Origin: Euperipatoides rowelli
Taxonomy: Eukaryota; Onychophora; Udeonychophora; Euonychophora; Peripatopsidae
DNA length: 11,850 nt
Assembly: GCA_003024985.2 (NCBI GenBank)
Contig: PXIH01S0020394.1
Direction: 5' to 3' (one strand)
Part shown: in pieces, positions 8,509 to 11,850 of the stretch
How positions within the stretch are numbered: position 1 is the stretch's first letter
Layout of the letters: each line of letters opens with the position of its first letter
Made by a program: the position numbers and the translations under genes
Notes under the pieces: model-generated
The model's input: the letters and a program-made list of their open reading frames with translations, nothing else
Databases searched by the model: none
What the model was told of the DNA's origin: nothing

Positions 8509-8890
8509 AATGATGATGATGATTAACCGTTTAGTCGTATCCGACTTTCGGCCACTTTATGGACCAAGGATCGCCAAGCCCGCCTATCTTTGACTGCCTC
8601 AGATTTCAAAACCTTTATTCCCATGCCCGTTGTCATCTGTAACCATATCAATCCAGTGAGTTCTTTGGCATCCTCTTCTTCTCTTCCCGCTGACCTTGCC
8701 CAGCAATAAAGATGTCTCCACTGAGTTAGCATGCATAATGTGTCCAAAGTACAAGAGCCGCTGTTGGTGATTTTGCCCTCTAGTGATATCCCTGGCTTGA
8801 TACGGTCTAAAATTGTCTTGTTTGATATCATGGCCGTCCAACCGTAGCATTCTGTTCCAGCACCAAAGCTCAAACGCATCAATTTTTTTA
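8509..8890 (-). mobile_element. 3' end of an RTE-clade LINE (5'-truncated)
   Basis: On the minus strand the C-terminus of an RTE reverse-transcriptase protein is readable. It starts DAFELWCWNRMLRLDGHD near 8884 (family AFEMWCWRRMLRISWTD), then QQRLLYFGHIMHA (family RKLRYFGHVMR), then LLLGKVSGKRRRGCQRTHWI (family LLGKVEGKRRRGRQRTRW). A frameshift at about 8620-8640 moves the reading frame, after which DRRAWRSLVHKVAESRIRLN follows and ends in TAA (8523-8525). The stop is joined directly to an (ATC)n tail at 8509-8522, so there is essentially no 3' untranslated region, a trait of this clade. The element is cut off at about 8890, well short of its polymerase core, as expected from incomplete reverse transcription. 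The last ~125 codons are close to consensus, so the insertion is fairly young compared with the Tc1 and LINE relics. Confidence 0.9.
8523..8887 (-). pseudogene. C-terminal fragment of RTE reverse transcriptase, frameshifted
   Basis: This is the coding portion of the RTE fragment. Two overlapping open segments (8599-8850 and 8523-8882) each carry half of the real sequence. The first contributes the region from CWNRMLRL through RTHWIDMV, the second contributes the final DRRAW...RLN. The N-terminal half of the longer segment is an out-of-frame shadow. No catalytic residues are included, so it cannot encode an active enzyme. Confidence 0.87.
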
Positions 8891-9290
8891 ATACCTTATT
8901 AATAAAGATTTCTGAAAACTGATGAGAATAGTTAACAATAAGAAATAATGTCCATCAGAGCAAATACAGTTCTTAACTACTCTAATACAAGTAAAATAGG
9001 GATGCAAGGTATGAATAATAGACATTTTACCTCGTTTATGAATTTCGACTCAATACCATTAATGTTTGTGTTGATCGTCAACTGAAGTAACATTTAAACT
9101 TGTGGTTATATGATGCAGTAATCCATGTATCCTTATAATCTTATTTATCAAGGAATATAATTTAATACATTGTGATTATTATTTTTAAAATAAACTTTGA
9201 CTGCAATGATATAATATTTTATATATTAATATAATATTTAGACCCTGATAAGGACTGTAGGTTATGGTATAACTATAATAAAAGGCAAGT
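8891..9290. other. AT-rich noncoding DNA
   Basis: Nothing is recognised here. The stretch at 9205-9240 is almost pure A/T with ATAAT/ATTAT palindromic steps. Confidence 0.5.
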
Positions 9291-9295
9291 TTGGT

Positions 9296-9376
9296 CTTCG
9301 GGGAGCCGATGACGCCCTTTCGTCTGAAGATGTTTTCACTCAATTTTCTGTCCATAGATGTTACTGTATTCGTCAT
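9296..9376 (-). other. GC-richer patch with short open frame, unrecognised
   Basis: This patch is clearly richer in G, C and CpG than its flanks. Read on the minus strand from ATG at 9376 it gives MTNTVTSMDRKLSENIF then RRKGVIGSPKTKLAF before running into AT-rich sequence. A possible AG acceptor (CATCTTCAG) at about 9330 would open a phase-0 frame of some 16 codons to a stop, compatible in phase with the upstream host exon ending at 10001. The pyrimidine tract is poor and the link is speculative. It could equally be part of an unidentified mobile element. Confidence 0.25.
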
Positions 9377-10000
9377 TTTGACAAACTTTTAAGTATAGCA
9401 AGCTAAAAATGAAGAAATTAATGTCGGTCCTTTTTGAGGGGCTTTTAAACTAGTGGTTTAATAAATGATAGTTGAATGAATACGTAAGTAATATAATGCT
9501 TCATGTTTGAAGTTTGGAAAAGAAAATCATGGAATTCATGATCCCCCGTGATTGAAAGCTTGTAAGACACTTGCTCCCAAAAATCTCAAATTCACTGAAA
9601 GGTCTGATGTTTTTAAACTTATATTTTAAAAATGTATATTAAAAAAAACTGTCGAAAGTATGAAAATTTAGGAAATGCCATTGCTTCTAAATGGTCAATC
9701 TAATCATGTCCGTCATTTTGAGGTTCTCCTAAATTTATCTTTGTGATAAAATGCAGAAAATTATCTTAAAAAAAAGACAAGAATGAAGATTGATGATATG
9801 CTGACAGCTTTTTGTGTGACGTGTTTGTGGTATATGAATGAACACTACATTTGTATTGGGTAACTAATTTTATTGGAGAATATTTATGAGATGAAATTGA
9901 TTTTTTTTAGTGTCCTCTAATTAAATTTATATTGTATGTTTTCTATGATTAAATAAACATTAATATATGAAAAGTAATTTAAGACAAATAGTTTACTAAC
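9377..10000. other. intron-like AT-rich sequence
   Basis: The stretch begins after the GT donor of the host exon at 10001-10088 (minus-strand view) and has no recognised coding content. The inverted repeat ATCATG-GAATT-CATGAT near 9527-9543 is minor. Confidence 0.45.
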
Positions 10001-10088
10001 CTGAATCCATGATGTTAATATGACAGTTAGGTACCCTGCTTCTTTGTCTTCATTAAATATCTGCATTTTATCTAACAAATCTACACAT
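10001..10088 (-). CDS. internal exon 3 of unrecognised host gene
   Basis: On the minus strand the exon is preceded by an acceptor TTATTTTTCTAG and followed by a donor GTTAGTAAA. The first base A completes a codon begun in the upstream exon (AA+A, lysine). Then 29 codons follow, starting CVDLLDKMQIFNEDKE and ending TVILTSWIQ, and the exon ends on a codon boundary. The sequence looks helical, with amphipathic spacing of leucine and isoleucine. The open frame running past the donor into the intron is not real coding sequence. I do not recognise the protein. The match of phase with the upstream exon (2+1 bases) is the main reason to believe it. Confidence 0.72.
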
Positions 10089-10163
10089 CTAGAAAAATAA
10101 CAAAGTTTCAATTAGCGCATGACTTTTTGGGAACCAATTAAGAACGTTATTTGGGGACCAGGT

Positions 10164-10185
10164 GTATATATACTCGTATATATAC
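10164..10185. repeat. duplicated self-palindrome GTATATATAC
   Basis: Two copies of the 10-bp palindrome GTATATATAC (10164-10173 and 10176-10185) are separated by TC. They lie within the 115-bp intron between host exons 2 and 3. This is probably simple AT-type sequence. Confidence 0.6.
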
Positions 10186-10203
10186 ATATGTGATTCAACC
10201 TAC

Positions 10204-10334
10204 TTGAGCAAACGTTCTAGGTTTCCCATAGTATCCTTTTTATCGAGCACTGATGAATGGCACTTTCTATAGTCTTCTATTTTTTTCATACAGAGGAACA
10301 AAAAGTTATGAAATGATTCCTTCATGGTCTCTTN
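10204..10334 (-). CDS. internal exon 2 of unrecognised host gene
   Basis: The acceptor is TTCCTTTTATAG and the donor is GTAGGT. The exon has 43 codons plus two bases. Its first codon is NAA because the base at 10334 is an unresolved N in the assembly; C, G or A would give Gln, Glu or Lys, while T would give a stop. The protein begins ETMKESFHNFLFLCMKKIED, with a hydrophobic FLFLCM core, and ends DKKDTMGNLERLL with a split lysine codon. Only this frame is open from end to end, and it is the frame demanded by the upstream exon, which ends on a codon boundary. The predicted structure is alpha-helical. No domain or family is recognised and no signal or transmembrane segment is clear. Confidence 0.75.
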
Positions 10335-10680
10335 CTATAAAAGGAAAATAGGTGATATTGAATTTCTCCTATATAAAATGTTAAATTTGTAAACTTATAA
10401 TAATCTAAATTTTTTTTAGTTGTTTTAAATTATTTTTTAAATAAAACTAAAAATATATATAAATGTTGTGAGTGTTTATTTCAGTAGATAAAATGTCAAT
10501 AAGTAAATGATTTACAATTTTAAGAACATTTAATTCAACCACATTAAGGTAACATTTGCTATTATTTTCAACCACAGGTACTATTTCAACATTCGCTTTT
10601 CAAGTTCACTATGTCTATAATGTATTTTCTCGCTTTTTATAAGGGACCTTCTCACTTTTGGCATATACTGTTTGTGAACC
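10335..10680. other. AT-rich intron sequence
   Basis: This lies inside the putative minus-strand intron and no further feature is recognised. On the plus strand TTTTCAACCACAG at about 10566-10578 resembles a splice acceptor ahead of the minisatellite frame, but there is no supporting exon structure. Confidence 0.45.
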
Positions 10681-10685
10681 CTATT

Positions 10686-10784
10686 GAGGGAGGAAAAGAG
10701 TCACTTTCTAATTTGTTTGAGGGAGGAAAAGAGGCACTTTCTAATTTGTTTCAGGGAGGAAAAGAGTCACTTTCTAATTTGTTT
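10686..10784. repeat. 33-bp minisatellite, 3 exact-length units
   Basis: Units 10686-10718, 10719-10751 and 10752-10784 are identical apart from one base change in unit 2 (T to G) and one in unit 3 (first base G to C). Because 33 is a multiple of three, the plus-strand open frame 10611-10811 stays open and reads EGGKESLSNLF, EGGKEALSNLF and QGGKESLSNLF. Both changes alter the amino acid. Near identity means recent expansion. Coding is not established: the frame is short (66 codons), the flanks are AT-rich, and the repeat sits in an intron of the opposite-strand gene. Confidence 0.93.
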
Positions 10785-11451
10785 GCAATTAAAATCTCCA
10801 AAAACAATTAGTAGGCATTAAAATTTTCTTTGTTGAAATAAATTTATTCTTTGGTTCATAAAAGTTTATTTATAATTAAAACTTAATTTATTATTAATGT
10901 AAAATGTAATTCATTAAATTTGTGGAGTGGGTCTTCGGTGGCCACTCATACTTAGCTGGGTGGTGTACTTTGCCCCTTCTGTCCCTGCTTTTTTCACCTT
11001 TTATACAAGTTACAGACTTTGATTTATTTACTTTCTTTGAACTTATTTTGCATTTTAATCCACTCTAATCTGTATGTAAGGTTCTATTTTACACTCTTCC
11101 TATTGTCACTCTGGCAGTATTCTAACGGTCTAACCAGACATTTTATTTGTCATACATTGGTGCAGCAGGTAGATAATTTATTATCTTGGTTCAAACCCCA
11201 TTCTTATATAAATACTAAGTTTTAAGCTTTTAATCGTTAAAATTAGCTATGGATTATTGTAATTAAGCTAGAAAGAGTTTTTTATTTAAATATTCGGGTA
11301 AATTAAAAATTGTATAGTCCAGATTATAAATTAGAACATACTGACTACTATTAGTGTACCGACAAAGTTCAAATATTAGACTAGCAAAGATGCTATTTTT
11401 TTTTTAAGATTTCTAATTAAATAACTTTAATCTAAAAAAAACCACACTTAC
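10785..11451. other. intron/intergenic DNA with one GC-rich patch
   Basis: The stretch is mostly AT-rich. At 10921-10990 the sequence becomes GC-richer (GGTCTTCGGTGGCCACTC, then TAGCTGGGTGGTG, resembling a polymerase III A box). At 11188-11199 GGTTCAAACCCC matches a polymerase III B box, just after the hairpin AGATAATTTATTATCT. The A- and B-like boxes are about 240 bp apart, too far for one promoter, so at most degraded SINE pieces are present. No protein-coding similarity is seen, including in the open plus-strand frame 11019-11225. Confidence 0.4.
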
Positions 11452-11577
11452 ATATTTTTTTTTAATTGGATGTTCAGTTTCAGAAGTTTTAAAAATCCGC
11501 TCAAATTTATAACCCATTGGCTCAAAAGTCATACTTTCAATCTCCAAATTAAAATCATCCTTTTCACATGAAGCTTG
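11452..11577 (-). CDS. exon 1 (first in window, internal) of unrecognised host gene
   Basis: This minus-strand exon has a strong acceptor (CATCTCTTTTGCAG) and a strong donor (GTAAGTG). It is 126 bp, exactly 42 codons in phase 0. It starts QASCEKDDFNLEIESMTFEP, continues GYKFERIF and ends with a lysine run PIKKKY encoded by nine consecutive A. The acidic start and FER-IF pattern suggest a soluble intracellular protein, but no family is recognised. There is no in-frame ATG at the start, so upstream exons should lie beyond the window's right edge. The intron to the next exon is 1117 bp and contains the 33-bp minisatellite. Confidence 0.75.
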
Positions 11578-11850
11578 CTGCAAAAGAGATGTTATAATTT
11601 TGTTATTCTTTAAATCTATGATGGAATAGAAATAAATATCACATTAGACAGAAAAAAATAGTTTCACACCAATGTGATTCAAACTCAGGACCTGTCTTTT
11701 CAAGACCTTTGAGCACTAAATGTACTCACTCTCATTTAATCTATCAAAAGTAACACTTAAAAGGTCAAATGTAACGGATTTTTTTAATATTTTTTATTAT
11801 TGATTTTCAAAGATTTTTACTAAAAATAATATTTCCACCAGAAAAAAAAA
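11578..11850. other. presumed upstream intron of the minus-strand gene
   Basis: This lies directly beyond the acceptor of the exon at 11452-11577, so it should be intron if the gene model is right. Apart from the tRNA-like remnant, only A/T-rich sequence is seen. No further exon is recognisable before the window ends. Confidence 0.45.
11670..11735 (-). repeat. tRNA-like, possible SINE head remnant
   Basis: On the minus strand GAGTACATTTAGTGCTC (11727-11711) could form a D-arm. It is followed by GTC-TTGAAAA-GAC, which resembles an anticodon arm with a GAA anticodon in a seven-base loop. AGGTCCTGAGTTTGAATCAC then carries a B-box-like GTTTGAATC. The T-arm does not pair properly and no acceptor stem is found, so this is not a working tRNA. 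A tRNA-derived SINE fragment is the likeliest reading, with chance resemblance the alternative. Confidence 0.35.

Noticed and set aside
9527-9543. Hairpin ATCATG-GAATT-CATGAT as a terminator or attachment site
   Set aside because: The 6-bp arms are short, it has no functional context, and such palindromes are frequent by chance in AT-rich DNA.
9917-10111. Minus-strand 64-codon frame read as one continuous gene
   Set aside because: It is better explained as exon 3 (10001-10088) read through its acceptor and donor. The parts outside the exon are intron.
10686-10784. CRISPR-like array
   Set aside because: The repeats are directly adjacent with no spacers, in a eukaryotic context. It is a minisatellite.
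11019-11225. Plus-strand 68-codon hydrophobic frame
   Set aside because: Phe/Leu/Tyr-rich translation is expected from T-rich DNA. No initiation context, splice support or family similarity is seen.
11670-11735. A functional tRNA-Phe gene (GAA anticodon-like loop)
   Set aside because: The T-arm and acceptor stem do not pair, so at best this is a SINE or tRNA pseudogene remnant.

Overview
This is a very AT-rich stretch of animal nuclear DNA. Decayed LINE, Tc1 and RTE copies, long intergenic spacing, microsatellites and short exons with GT/AG borders all point to a metazoan. The mix of transposons fits a lophotrochozoan invertebrate, possibly a mollusc or cephalopod, but nothing seen here fixes the species. 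No bacterial operon, phage, CRISPR array, rRNA or intact tRNA is visible.

Layout. 1-1100 is AT-rich DNA without a gene, with a small palindrome and a GT/TA microsatellite. 1309-1480 may be a decayed retroelement Gag-like fragment. About 1790-2485 (+) is a dead Tc1-like transposase, and a possible 3' terminal repeat lies near 2620-2643. 2851-2950 is an exact-length 50-bp tandem duplication. It abuts the broken 3' end of a minus-strand two-ORF LINE (2951-5107), in which ORF1, endonuclease and N-terminal reverse-transcriptase fragments can still be read through frameshifts, stops and a deletion. 5760-5930 is a polypyrimidine tract with 16-bp repeats. About 60 bp beyond it are clustered CRE-like and ETS-like sites (5988-6008), a candidate promoter module. 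6977-7059 can form a nested hairpin. 8509-8890 (-) is the 3' end of an RTE-type LINE whose stop codon runs straight into an (ATC)n tail.

The right end holds the best evidence for a host gene. Three minus-strand exons (11452-11577, 10204-10334, 10001-10088) have AG acceptors, GT donors and reading phases that join without conflict, giving 115 codons. I do not recognise the protein. The 1.1-kb intron between the first two exons contains a 3 x 33-bp minisatellite (10686-10784) that is open on the opposite strand and would encode an 11-residue repeat. A weak tRNA-like, SINE-type remnant lies just upstream of the first exon (11670-11735).

The transposon fragments are independent insertions and do not work together. 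I see no coherent new multi-gene system. The items most worth following up are the unrecognised spliced gene, the in-frame minisatellite in its intron, and the ETS/CRE cluster.
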